Positions 1 through 5,257 of a stretch of DNA of 5,257 nucleotides are shown here, piece after piece. The DNA comes from Maricaulis sp. GTDB taxonomy: Bacteria > Pseudomonadota > Alphaproteobacteria > Caulobacterales > Maricaulaceae. Location: positions 1-5,257 of the forward strand of contig NZLV01000103.1 of NCBI GenBank assembly GCA_002694345.1, read 5' to 3'. The position numbers and the translations under genes were made by a program. The stretch's first letter is position 1. Each line of letters begins with the position of its first letter. The notes under the pieces are model-generated. The model saw only the letters and a program-made list of their open reading frames with translations, had not been told where the DNA came from and did not search any database.

Positions 1-423
1 AGACATGCGGCCGGCAACCTGGCTCATCGGCGTCAGCAGGGGCAGGCGGCCGTCATTGTCGGTCACCGTCTCATAGGCGATGGACAGGCAGCCAGCCTTG
101 CGCAGACCCTCGGCCTGCACCGCGTCGGCGGCCAGGTGGAGATAGGTGTAGAGCGTGTGGTGCGGCTTCAGCATGGCCGTTTCCGACGGCTGAGGCTCTT
201 TCACCTTCACGATCAGCTCGCCCTTTTCGAACACGGCAGCGGCGTCCGGCACGATGGAGGCGCCAGCGGCTTCGTACATTTCGTCGGCGAAGCCGATGCC
301 GTCACCGGCGGTCGACTGGACGAAAACCTCATGGCCGTGACGCACGAATTCGGCCACGGAATTCGGCGTCAGACCGACGCGATATTCCCGGACCTTGATT
401 TCCTTGGGGACCCCGATACGCAT
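1..423 (-). CDS. ald: Alanine dehydrogenase, N-terminal part (cut by window edge)
   Basis: NAD-dependent L-alanine dehydrogenase (EC 1.4.1.1) interconverts L-alanine and pyruvate plus ammonia in the cytoplasm, linking amino-acid catabolism to central carbon and nitrogen flow. Only the first 141 residues of a protein usually about 370 long are present. The frame opens MRIGVPKEIK and continues VREYRVGLTP, the classic Ald/PNT N-terminus. Residues that bind or act on substrate in characterised Ald proteins sit at the family positions: Arg15 (EYRVGLTP), Lys75 (VKVKEP) and His96 (YTYLHLA). The NAD-binding Rossmann domain lies outside the window. The ATG (complement of 421-423) gives the canonical N-terminus; the Shine-Dalgarno is weak (GAGAAA about 6 nt upstream). 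It is divergent from an Lrp/AsnC regulator, a pairing common in proteobacteria, where the regulator typically activates ald in response to alanine. That regulatory role is inferred here. Identity is close to certain. Confidence 0.95.
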   Translation of the reverse strand, partial: MRIGVPKEIKVREYRVGLTPNSVAEFVRHGHEVFVQSTAGDGIGFADEMYEAAGASIVPDAAAVFEKGELIVKVKEPQPSETAMLKPHHTLYTYLHLAADAVQAEGLRKAGCLSIAYETVTDNDGRLPLLTPMSQVAGRMS

Positions 424-499
424 GATTGTTTCTCATTTGGCTTGGTCGCGGGAGGAATATGCGGAATTCTTCGATCCGGACTTCCGTAGGCGAACGAAA

Positions 500-530
500 T
501 TGACAACCGGCACCGTTTGGTGTGAATTAT
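500..530 (+). promoter_or_regulatory. Candidate sigma-70-type promoter for the Lrp-family gene
   Basis: A perfect -35 hexamer TTGACA lies at 500-505. The best -10 candidates are AATTAT at 525-530 (spacer 19) or TGAATT at 523-528 (spacer 17); neither is strong. If used, transcription would start near 537 and leave a leader of about 90 nt before the TTG start at 629, containing the dyads at 554-581. The prediction rests mainly on the -35 box. Confidence 0.35.
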
Positions 531-570
531 CGTGCACCATTCGATGTTGATGGCGATATATATACGCAAC

Positions 571-581
571 TTTGCGGCAAA
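571..581. promoter_or_regulatory. Perfect dyad TTTGC-G-GCAAA, candidate operator
   Basis: An 11-bp perfect inverted repeat with one central base lies 48 bp upstream of the regulator's start codon. It sits beside the TATATATA-containing near-palindrome at 554-568, with centres about 15 bp apart. The position, between the two divergent genes, fits an operator of the Lrp-family protein. Function is inferred from position and symmetry only. Confidence 0.3.
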
Positions 582-614
582 TCCAGAATGATCTGCTGCC
601 AAATCGTAATTCTT

Positions 615-622
615 GGGGAGAG
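615..622 (+). promoter_or_regulatory. Ribosome binding site that fixes a TTG start
   Basis: GGGGAGAG lies 6 nt before TTG at 629-631. It is the only good Shine-Dalgarno near the beginning of the regulator frame. It therefore selects this TTG over the earlier in-frame TTG at 572, which would add 19 residues with no resemblance to the family's N-terminus. Confidence 0.65.
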
Positions 623-628
623 TGTGTC

Positions 629-1117
629 TTGCGGCTTGATAGTGTCGATATCTCCATCCTGACCGAGCTTCAGGAACGCGGGCGTCTGACGAATGCGGAA
701 CTGGCGGAACGCGTCGGCCTGTCGGCCTCGGCCTGCCACCGCCGTGTGAAGGCGCTGGAGCAGGCGGGCGTGATCGACCGCTATGTCGCCATTCTATCGG
801 AAAAGGCGCTGGGCCGCGGCATCACGGTTTATGTCCAGGTGACGCTCGACAATCAGAAGCGCGAGACGCTGGTTGCCTTCGAAGGCGCTGTCGAAGACGT
901 GCCGGAAGTCATGGAATGCTATCTGATGAGCGGCGAGGCGGACTATCTCATCCGCGTGCTGGTGCGCGACGCCAATGATTATGAGCGTGTCCACCGCGAG
1001 GTGTTGTCGGGCCTGCCCGGCGTCGCCCGTCTCCACTCTTCCTTCTCCATCCGCCGCGTCTTCTCCCGCACGGCCATGCCGGTCCCGGACACGGTGGATG
1101 TGCCGGAAGAGGTCTGA
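629..1117 (+). CDS. Lrp/AsnC-family transcriptional regulator, probably controlling ald
   Basis: This is a 162-residue DNA-binding regulator of the Lrp/AsnC (feast/famine) family, at the usual length of about 150-165. From the chosen TTG start it begins MRLDSVDISIL, matching the family's leading L-D-x-x-D-xx-IL pattern. The winged helix-turn-helix covers about residues 4-60 (TNAELAERVGLSASACHRRV, then KALEQAGVIDRY). The C-terminal RAM effector-binding domain spans about residues 70-145, including MSGEADYLIRVLV, the segment that usually forms the amino-acid pocket and the oligomer interface. Family members act as dimers to octamers that wrap DNA and respond to amino acids. The divergent partner is alanine dehydrogenase, so alanine sensing and control of ald (AldR-like) is the likely role; this is inference. 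An upstream in-frame TTG at 572 is a less likely start. Confidence 0.9.
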   Translation: MRLDSVDISILTELQERGRLTNAELAERVGLSASACHRRVKALEQAGVIDRYVAILSEKALGRGITVYVQVTLDNQKRETLVAFEGAVEDVPEVMECYLMSGEADYLIRVLVRDANDYERVHREVLSGLPGVARLHSSFSIRRVFSRTAMPVPDTVDVPEEV

Positions 1118-1155
1118 GGCTTGCCATTGAACCGGGGGCAGACTAACTCCGCGCC

Positions 1156-1617
1156 ATGACCGACAATCGCTACGACAATCTGGGCCAGCTTGGTGCCACC
1201 ACGCCGCTGCCCGACAATCCGGAAACCGCCGAGCTGGAGCGGGTCGCCAATCCGTGTGACGCGCCCTACATGACGCGCTTCGTCTGCCCCGAATTCACCT
1301 CGCTCTGCCCGGTGACCGGTGCGCCGGACTTCGCCCATCTGGTCATCGACTATGTGCCGGATCAGTGGATCGTCGAGAGCAAGTCGCTCAAGCTTTATTT
1401 GGGCAGTTTCCGCAATCACGGAGCCTTCCACGAAGCCTGCACGACCGGCATCGGCCAGCGTCTTGTCAAAGAGCTCAACCCGGTCTGGCTGCGCATTGGC
1501 GGCTATTGGTATCCGCGCGGCGGCATCCCCATCGATGTCTTCTTCGCCACCGGCGAACCGCCCAAGGGGGTCTGGATCCCCGACCAGGACGTCCCCGGCT
1601 ACCGCGGCCGCGGCTGA
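1156..1617 (+). CDS. queF: NADPH-dependent 7-cyano-7-deazaguanine reductase (preQ1 synthase)
   Basis: QueF reduces the nitrile of preQ0 to the primary amine of preQ1 using two NADPH (EC 1.7.1.13), the last step before the modified base is inserted into tRNA on the way to queuosine. The 153-residue protein is the short, single-domain (YkvM/B. subtilis-like) form built on a tunnelling fold. The catalytic cysteine is Cys51 in SLCPVTGAPDF, with the proton-donor aspartate Asp58 seven residues later. The QueF signature ESKSLKLYL starts at Glu74, and the substrate-binding His92-Glu93 pair follows in NHGAFHE. The spacing matches the B. subtilis enzyme (Cys55, Asp62, His96, Glu97) with a constant offset of four. 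The ATG at 1156 is the first possible start because an in-frame TAA lies at 1144-1146. The Shine-Dalgarno is poor (GGGGG ends 17 nt upstream). It follows the Lrp-family gene by 38 bp with no visible terminator, so co-transcription is possible but no functional link is apparent. Confidence 0.96.
   Translation: MTDNRYDNLGQLGATTPLPDNPETAELERVANPCDAPYMTRFVCPEFTSLCPVTGAPDFAHLVIDYVPDQWIVESKSLKLYLGSFRNHGAFHEACTTGIGQRLVKELNPVWLRIGGYWYPRGGIPIDVFFATGEPPKGVWIPDQDVPGYRGRG
1602..1613. repeat. 12-bp perfect GC palindrome at the 3' end of queF
   Basis: CCGCGGCCGCGG reads the same on both strands. It encodes the last residues of QueF (RGR) and sits just before the stop codon, ahead of the 6-bp gap to the convergent nitroreductase gene. 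A hairpin here would have at most a small loop and no following T-run, so it is not a standard terminator. The palindrome may be no more than GC-rich coding sequence. Confidence 0.5.
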
Positions 1618-1623
1618 GCCTGG

Positions 1624-2247
1624 CTACCAGTGGTCCACGCGGGCGGTGGGGCGGACGCGTTCGACCGGGTGGTCGCTGGCGGATCCGACATAGAGATAGC
1701 CCGCAATCCGTTCGCCCGAGCCCAGGCCCATCGCTGATTTGACGTCCCGGTCGAAGGCGTACCATTCGGTCAGCCATTGTGCGCCAAAGCCCATGGCGGA
1801 GGCCGCGATCAGCAGGTTCTGACAGGCGGCGCCGGCCGACAGGACCTGTTCCCAATCCGGAATCTTGTGGTTCTCCGTCACGCTCGAGACGACCGCGATC
1901 ACCAGCGGTGCACGCTCGAACCGGCCGGCCTCGAAAGCGACCTGCTCCTGTGTGGCGTCGGGCGTCTTGGCAGAAAACACCTTCGCCAGGACCTGGCCGA
2001 ACCGCGTGCGGGCTTCACCCTGGAAGACAATGAAGCGCCAGGGCGCCAGCTTGCCGTGATCCGGCACGCGGCTGGCAATGGCGATCAGCGCGTCCACCTG
2101 CTCCGGCGTCGGGCCGGGCTCGCTCATGGCCAGCGCCACGGTGGAGCGGCGGCGGCTCAGCAGGGCCAGCGTGTCCGCACTCTTGTGATGCGGGGCCAGG
2201 CGTTCGCCGGGGGCCGGAAAGGCGAGCGGGGTCTGATCATCATTCAT
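1624..2247 (-). CDS. Nitroreductase-family flavoprotein, YdjA-like
   Basis: This 207-residue FMN-dependent NAD(P)H oxidoreductase of the nitroreductase superfamily most resembles the compact YdjA-type group. Family markers include a basic-serine segment SRRRST at about residues 31-36, expected to bind the FMN phosphate. Next is RVPDHGKLAPWRF at about 60-72, characteristic of YdjA-like proteins. A C-terminal block GAQWLTEWYAFDRDV then leads into the GSGERIAGYLYVGS strand. Such enzymes act as homodimers in the cytoplasm, but physiological substrates of this subgroup are mostly unknown, so no specific substrate is assigned. I chose the ATG at 2245-2247 (AGGA about 10 nt upstream). The frame is open back to a TTG at 2284-2286, which would add 13 unconvincing residues. 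It is divergent from a TetR-type regulator, which may control it, and its stop lies 6 bp from that of queF. Confidence 0.9.
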   Translation of the reverse strand: MNDDQTPLAFPAPGERLAPHHKSADTLALLSRRRSTVALAMSEPGPTPEQVDALIAIASRVPDHGKLAPWRFIVFQGEARTRFGQVLAKVFSAKTPDATQEQVAFEAGRFERAPLVIAVVSSVTENHKIPDWEQVLSAGAACQNLLIAASAMGFGAQWLTEWYAFDRDVKSAMGLGSGERIAGYLYVGSASDHPVERVRPTARVDHW

Positions 2248-2354
2248 GAGGGGGACGTCCTGCGAGTGTGTGCCAGTTTTGACCAATTCAGTCCGTGATC
2301 GGTATACCTAGAGACGGGCAGGCTCAATGGCGAGCCGGGGAGTGAGTGACAAGT
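2248..2354. promoter_or_regulatory. Divergent control region between nitroreductase and TetR genes
   Basis: This 107-bp non-coding region between divergent start codons carries a plausible plus-strand promoter (2279-2308) whose -10 lies inside the perfect palindrome GGTATACC (2301-2308). A Shine-Dalgarno for the TetR gene, GGGGAG, lies at 2337-2342. TetR-family proteins usually repress from sites overlapping such promoters, so autoregulation and co-control of the nitroreductase are reasonable inferences. I could not identify a clear promoter on the minus strand. Confidence 0.5.
2279..2308 (+). promoter_or_regulatory. Candidate sigma-70-type promoter for the TetR gene
   Basis: TTGACC at 2279-2284 and TATACC at 2303-2308 are separated by 18 bp, giving 5/6 and 4/6 matches to the consensus. 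The predicted transcript start would be near 2315, about 40 nt before the ATG. The -10 box is embedded in the 8-bp palindrome GGTATACC, so a dimeric repressor bound there would block the polymerase. Confidence 0.45.
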
Positions 2355-2999
2355 ATGGCAGCAGACACGACCACGGATGTCGATGACACGCCGGCGGACC
2401 GCCGTCGGCGCAAGGTTCGCGAAGCAATCATCGATGCCGCAGAATCCATATTCGCCACGGATGGCGAAGAGGGGATTTCCATGCGGCGCCTGGCTGAAGC
2501 GATCGATTACTCGCCGGCGGCCATCTACAAGTATTTCGCTTCCAAGGACGATTTGTTCGCGGCGATCCGCGAAATGTTCTTCGAACGGCTCATGACCCGG
2601 ATCCATGCGGCCATGGAAGAGGGCGGCGGCACCGCCCAGCTCTGCGCCCGCTGCATGCGCGCCTATATCGAGACCGGGATGGAAGAGCCCAATCACTACA
2701 TGATGGCCTTCGCGCCGTCGGTGACCTCCAAACCGCATCTGCACGAGGAGAAGGAAGTCGCGTTCGAGGCCGAGGCCGCACTGGTCGAGCTGATCCAGCA
2801 GGGCCAGTCGGAAGGCAATTTCCGGTCGGGCGACCCGCGGGTCATGTCCAAGAGCGTGTGGGCCAGCCTGCACGGAATGACCCAGCTGATCGTCTGTCTC
2901 GACGACTTCCCCAATGGCATGCCCGGTTCCGAGCATGTCAGTTTGGACTCGGTGATCGATTTCCATGCGGATATGATCATTCGGGGCCTCATGAATTGA
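2355..2999 (+). CDS. TetR/AcrR-family transcriptional regulator
   Basis: This is a 214-residue one-component regulator, probably a ligand-responsive repressor. The N-terminal TetR helix-turn-helix spans about residues 20-67. It includes RREAIIDAAE-type helix 1 (here KVREAIIDAAESIFATDG), then GISMRRLAEAIDYSPAAIYKYF, then ASKDDL, a very good family match. The C-terminal ligand and dimer domain (about 80-214) contains WASLHGMTQL, resembling the W-x-x-x-HG signature of the WHG-type TetR C-terminal domain. The ligand cannot be predicted. It lies between a divergent nitroreductase and a same-strand RND efflux operon starting 97 bp downstream, so it probably represses that operon, possibly the nitroreductase and itself as well. 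Start choice is uncertain. ATG 2355 is 12 nt from GGAG, while GTG 2346 would add three residues (MTS) but is only 3 nt from it. Confidence 0.92.
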   Translation: MAADTTTDVDDTPADRRRRKVREAIIDAAESIFATDGEEGISMRRLAEAIDYSPAAIYKYFASKDDLFAAIREMFFERLMTRIHAAMEEGGGTAQLCARCMRAYIETGMEEPNHYMMAFAPSVTSKPHLHEEKEVAFEAEAALVELIQQGQSEGNFRSGDPRVMSKSVWASLHGMTQLIVCLDDFPNGMPGSEHVSLDSVIDFHADMIIRGLMN

Positions 3000-3096
3000 T
3001 GCATGAGGCGCATACGAAAATAAATTAACAGCGTTCACTTTTCAAACGCCGTTCAAAGCCCTACATCTCACTCGTCAGACAGGCGAGGGTGCAGGC
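3000..3096 (+). promoter_or_regulatory. Control region of the RND efflux operon, with candidate operator
   Basis: This 97-bp gap contains an unusually AT-rich run (3015-3030), which with TTGATG at 2996-3001 could form a weak promoter (-10 AATAAA at 3019-3024, spacer 17). Just downstream lies an inverted repeat GCGTT-N9-AACGC (3031-3049, 19 bp overall), about the footprint of a TetR dimer half-turn pair. Two TTCAAA hexamers follow, 11 bp apart (3041-3046 and 3052-3057), on the same face of the helix. A Shine-Dalgarno GAGGG (3085-3089) stands 7 nt before the ATG. No intrinsic terminator is visible after the TetR gene, so some read-through into the operon is possible. Confidence 0.45.
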
Positions 3097-4230
3097 ATGT
3101 CTCTATACAAACGACCTTTCGGTGCCGGATCCATGGTGGCGGCTGCCGCTGTGGGCATGGCTGTTCTCGTCTTCGGCGTGTCGAGCCTGCGGGCCGAGGC
3201 CAATTCGGCGCCACCGCCGCCTCCGCCCCTGCCGGTCTCCGTCATCGAGGCGGATTATGATGCTGGCCTCAGCGTGGAAGACCTCTATCCCGGCATCGTG
3301 GCCGCCCGCCGCGAGACCTCACTCGGTTTCGAGCGCGCCGGCCGGCTGGATGCGCTGAGCGTGGATGTGGGTGACCGGGTCCGCGTCGGCGATGTGCTCG
3401 CCCGGCTCGACACCCGCGCCCTGGACGCGCAGATCCTCGCCGCCGATGCCCAGACCGCCGAGGCCGCGGCCCAGACCGCGCTCGCCGAGGACACCCAGGC
3501 CCGCCAGTCCCAATTACTCGAACGCGGCCATATCTCCCGGCAGCGCTTTGACGAGGTCGTCACCTCCACACGCGCGGCCCAGGCGCGCCAGAACGCGGCC
3601 GCCGCAGCAGCGGATGCGCTGCGGGTCCAGCGCGACCTCTCCGTCCTGACCGCCCCGTTCGACGGCGTCATCACCGCCCGTCTCGCCGATGAAGGCGCCA
3701 TTGCCCAGCCCGGCCAGCCTCTGCTGGAACTGGTGGAAGCGGGCGCCCTGGAAGTGCGTGTCGGTTTGCCGCGCCAGGCCGCGTCCGGTCTGGAACCCGG
3801 TTAGGTTCTCAACTTCGTGACCACCACCGGCCGCATGTCCGGCGTGTTCCGGGCCACCACGGGCGTGGTCGACCGGCAATCGCGCACCGTCACCGTCGTC
3901 ATCGATCTGGCAGAAGACAGCGATATCGCCGCCGGCGAAGTGATCCGGCTGTCCCTGGAAACGCCGATGGCGCAGTCGGGATTCTGGGTGCCGACCCAGG
4001 CCCTCGCCGAGGGCCGTCGCGGCCTGTGGTCCGTCTATGTCCTGGTGCCGCAGGACGGTGACGGCCATGCCCTGGAAGCGCGACCGGTCGAGACCCTGCG
4101 CGTCGAGGCCGACCGGGCCTTTGTGCGCGGCGCCGTGAATACCGGTGAGCTGATCCTGGCCGGTGGTGTCCAACGGGTCACGCCGGGCCAGTCCGTGGTC
4201 CCGGCCAGCCGTGAGGCGCGCACCCGATGA
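3097..4230 (+). pseudogene. RND efflux membrane fusion protein (HlyD/AcrA family), interrupted by in-frame TAG
   Basis: This is the periplasmic adaptor that would link the RND permease encoded next to an outer-membrane channel. Read through the amber codon 236, the frame encodes 377 residues, a normal length for the family. In order it shows a short N-terminal membrane anchor or signal (about 12-31) and a proline-rich linker (39-46). The first lipoyl half follows (about 75-105, GRLDALSVDVGDRVRVGDVL), then an alanine-rich coiled-coil hairpin (about 106-180) and the second lipoyl half (LTAPFDGVITARLADEGAIA, 184-203). The beta-barrel starts near 217. TAG at 3802-3804 stops translation inside the beta-barrel, after GLEPG. 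The frame then continues with VLNFVTTTGR and a recognisable barrel and membrane-proximal region (VVDRQSRTVTVVIDL, DIAAGEVIRLSL). A truncated 235-residue product (3097-3804) lacks the parts that dock the pump and is probably inactive. Re-initiation at GTG 3817 or ATG 3835 has no good ribosome site. Confidence 0.85.
3802..3804 (+). other. In-frame amber codon breaking the membrane fusion protein gene
   Basis: TAG is codon 236 of the frame that opens at 3097. The reading frame on the two sides is the same, since 3097 and 3817 differ by 720 bases, so this is a nonsense change and not a frameshift. The neighbouring codons (GAA CCC GGT TAG GTT CTC AAC) make CAG (Gln) the likeliest ancestral codon through one C-to-T transition; other single-base ancestors such as TGG, AAG or GAG remain possible. 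Confidence 0.9.
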
Positions 4231-5257
4231 GCACGCTCTTCTATCGCTATCCGCGCCTCACCCTGCTCAGCGTCATCCTGCTGATCGCGGCGGGACTGGG
4301 CGCCTTCCTCTCGCTGGGCCGCCAGGAAGATCCGTCCCTGACCGAGCGCTTCGGCACGGTCGTGACCGTCTTTCCCGGCGCATCGGCCGAACGGGTCGAG
4401 GCCCTGGTCACCGAACCCCTGGAAGAGGCCATTCACGGCCTCGCCGAAATCAATGAGACCAGCTCCAATTCCCGCTCCGGCATTTCGGTGATCACGCTGC
4501 AGGTCCGTGAAGACCTGTCCGTCACCGAGGTCGACCAGGCCTGGACCCTGATCCGAGAACGCGTGGCCAGCGTTCAGTCGCAACTCCCGGCCGGAGCTCT
4601 GCCATCGCAGGTGGAGCGCCAATATGTCGGTGCGGCCACCATGATCGTCGCCCTGAGCTGGAACGGGCAGGGCGAGGAAAACCCCGCCATCCTGTCGCGT
4701 CTGGCCGACGAATTGGAGGCGCGGCTGCAAAACCTCTCCGGCACCGAAAAGACCGAGGTCTTCGGCGCTGTGGAAGAGGAAGTGCGTGTCGAAGCGAATC
4801 CGGACGAGCTGGCCGCCCTGGGTCTGTCCATTGCGGATCTGGCCCGCCTGACCGCCCGCGCGGATTCCAAATCGCCCGCCGGCGAGTTGCGGGCCGGGGC
4901 GGTGGACCTGTCGGTCGAAGTGGCCGGTGAGTTCGACAGTCTCGACCGGATTCGCGACATCCCCGTGGCCCAGGCCGAGGATGGCACTTTCATCCGCCTC
5001 GCCGATATCGCCACGATCGAGAAATCCGCCCGGGATCCGGCGCGGGCCATGGCCGTGGTTGATGGCCGCCGCTCCGTGCTGGTTGCCGCCTATCTGCAGC
5101 CGGAGCTGCGGGTGGACCACTGGTCCCAGGCCGCGGATACGGTGATCGCCGACTTTGCCGCCAGCCTGCCCGGTATCCGGGTGGACACCCTGTTCCGCCA
5201 GGGCGATTACGTCGATGAGCGTTTGCACGGTCTGGCAGGCGATCTGGCCATGGCCGC
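4227..5257 (+). CDS. RND-family efflux permease, N-terminal part (cut by window edge)
   Basis: This is the inner-membrane proton-driven pump subunit of a tripartite RND exporter (ACR_tran/AcrB superfamily). The frame is open from ATG 4227 to the end of the window, giving 343 complete codons of a protein usually 1000 or more residues long. Residues 1-10 are cytoplasmic (MSTLFYRYPR), and about 11-30 form the first transmembrane helix. GRQEDPSLTERF (31-42) and the porter-domain motif VTVFPGASAERVEALVTEPL (45-65) follow, both typical of the family. The rest is the periplasmic PN1/PN2 porter region with SIADLARLTARADSKSPAGEL and a FIRLADIATIE strand. The ATG overlaps the upstream stop as ATGA, so it is normally translationally coupled to the membrane fusion protein gene. 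Substrate cannot be predicted from this part. The sequence seen is intact despite the broken partner gene. Confidence 0.95.
   Translation, partial: MSTLFYRYPRLTLLSVILLIAAGLGAFLSLGRQEDPSLTERFGTVVTVFPGASAERVEALVTEPLEEAIHGLAEINETSSNSRSGISVITLQVREDLSVTEVDQAWTLIRERVASVQSQLPAGALPSQVERQYVGAATMIVALSWNGQGEENPAILSRLADELEARLQNLSGTEKTEVFGAVEEEVRVEANPDELAALGLSIADLARLTARADSKSPAGELRAGAVDLSVEVAGEFDSLDRIRDIPVAQAEDGTFIRLADIATIEKSARDPARAMAVVDGRRSVLVAAYLQPELRVDHWSQAADTVIADFAASLPGIRVDTLFRQGDYVDERLHGLAGDLAMA

Larger units (their letters stand above)
424..628. promoter_or_regulatory. Divergent control region between ald and the Lrp-family regulator
   Basis: This 205-bp non-coding stretch is clearly richer in A/T than the flanking genes and must hold the promoters of both divergent genes. 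Visible elements are a TTGACA hexamer at 500-505, a CACC-GTTT-GGTG inverted repeat at 511-522, an AT-rich near-palindrome GCGATATATATACGC at 555-565 plus flanking bases (554-568), and a perfect 5+1+5 dyad TTTGC-G-GCAAA at 571-581. Lrp-family proteins bind degenerate AT-rich dyads, often several in phase, so these are candidate operators. No specific consensus match was verified. Confidence 0.6.

Noticed and set aside
459..503. A 14-codon plus-strand frame (starting MRNSSIRTSV) preceded by GGAGGA at 451-456, as a possible leader peptide.
   Set aside because: The Shine-Dalgarno is only 2-3 nt from the ATG, too close for normal initiation. The peptide has no alanine or leucine run expected of an attenuator, and it lies upstream of the predicted plus-strand promoter.
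555..565. TATATATA as a -10 promoter box on either strand.
   Set aside because: I found no acceptable -35 hexamer at 16-18 bp on either strand, so it is listed only as part of a possible operator dyad.
1777..2298. A plus-strand open frame (173 codons) opposite the nitroreductase.
   Set aside because: It is antisense to a clear YdjA-like nitroreductase and has no motif of its own.
2244..3038. A minus-strand open frame (264 codons) antisense to the TetR gene.
   Set aside because: The TetR helix-turn-helix on the plus strand is unmistakable; the reverse frame is its shadow and even runs through the intergenic control region.
3514..4173. A minus-strand open frame (219 codons) spanning the amber codon.
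   Set aside because: It is the shadow of the membrane fusion protein gene; its composition is low-complexity and it shows no family feature. It does not offer an alternative explanation for the amber codon.
3805..4230. The C-terminal part of the membrane fusion protein as an independent gene starting at GTG 3817.
   Set aside because: It lacks a good ribosome binding site, a signal sequence and a complete domain. It is better read as the rest of the interrupted gene, although re-initiation cannot be excluded.
4035..5228. A long minus-strand open frame (397 codons) opposite the RND permease.
   Set aside because: It is antisense to two recognisable genes and rich in Gly/Gln/His/Arg, as expected of the complement of GC-rich coding sequence. 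It has no recognisable motif.

Overview
The window reads as ordinary chromosomal DNA from a GC-rich alphaproteobacterium. The evidence is the strong G/C third-position bias in every gene, the compact gene packing, and a typical content: alanine dehydrogenase beside an Lrp/AsnC regulator, single-domain QueF, and a TetR-linked RND efflux operon. A Caulobacterales/Maricaulales-type (Hyphomonadaceae-like) origin is my guess from overall resemblance; no ribosomal or other decisive marker is present. I see no tRNA, rRNA, CRISPR array, insertion sequence or phage gene.

Layout. Positions 1-423 (minus strand) hold the N-terminal part of alanine dehydrogenase, cut by the window edge. A 205-bp AT-richer control region (424-628) separates it from a divergent Lrp/AsnC-family regulator (629-1117, plus, TTG start), most likely its local regulator. 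queF (1156-1617, plus), the last step of preQ1 synthesis for queuosine tRNA modification, follows after 38 bp. It converges with only 6 bp spare on a YdjA-like nitroreductase (1624-2247, minus). A 107-bp divergent control region then leads to a TetR/AcrR regulator (2355-2999, plus). Downstream is an RND efflux operon: a periplasmic membrane fusion protein frame (3097-4230), then the inner-membrane RND permease (from 4227, overlapping by ATGA and running off the right edge).

The most notable observation is that the membrane fusion protein frame is broken by a single in-frame amber codon (TAG, 3802-3804). The same reading frame continues past it, with protein of the expected kind, for another 141 codons to its natural stop. 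The permease behind it is intact as far as the window shows. This is a one-base lesion (CAG to TAG is the simplest path), a sequencing error, or a readthrough site. I found no convincing new biological system here; the remaining findings are candidate operators and gene-arrangement points.
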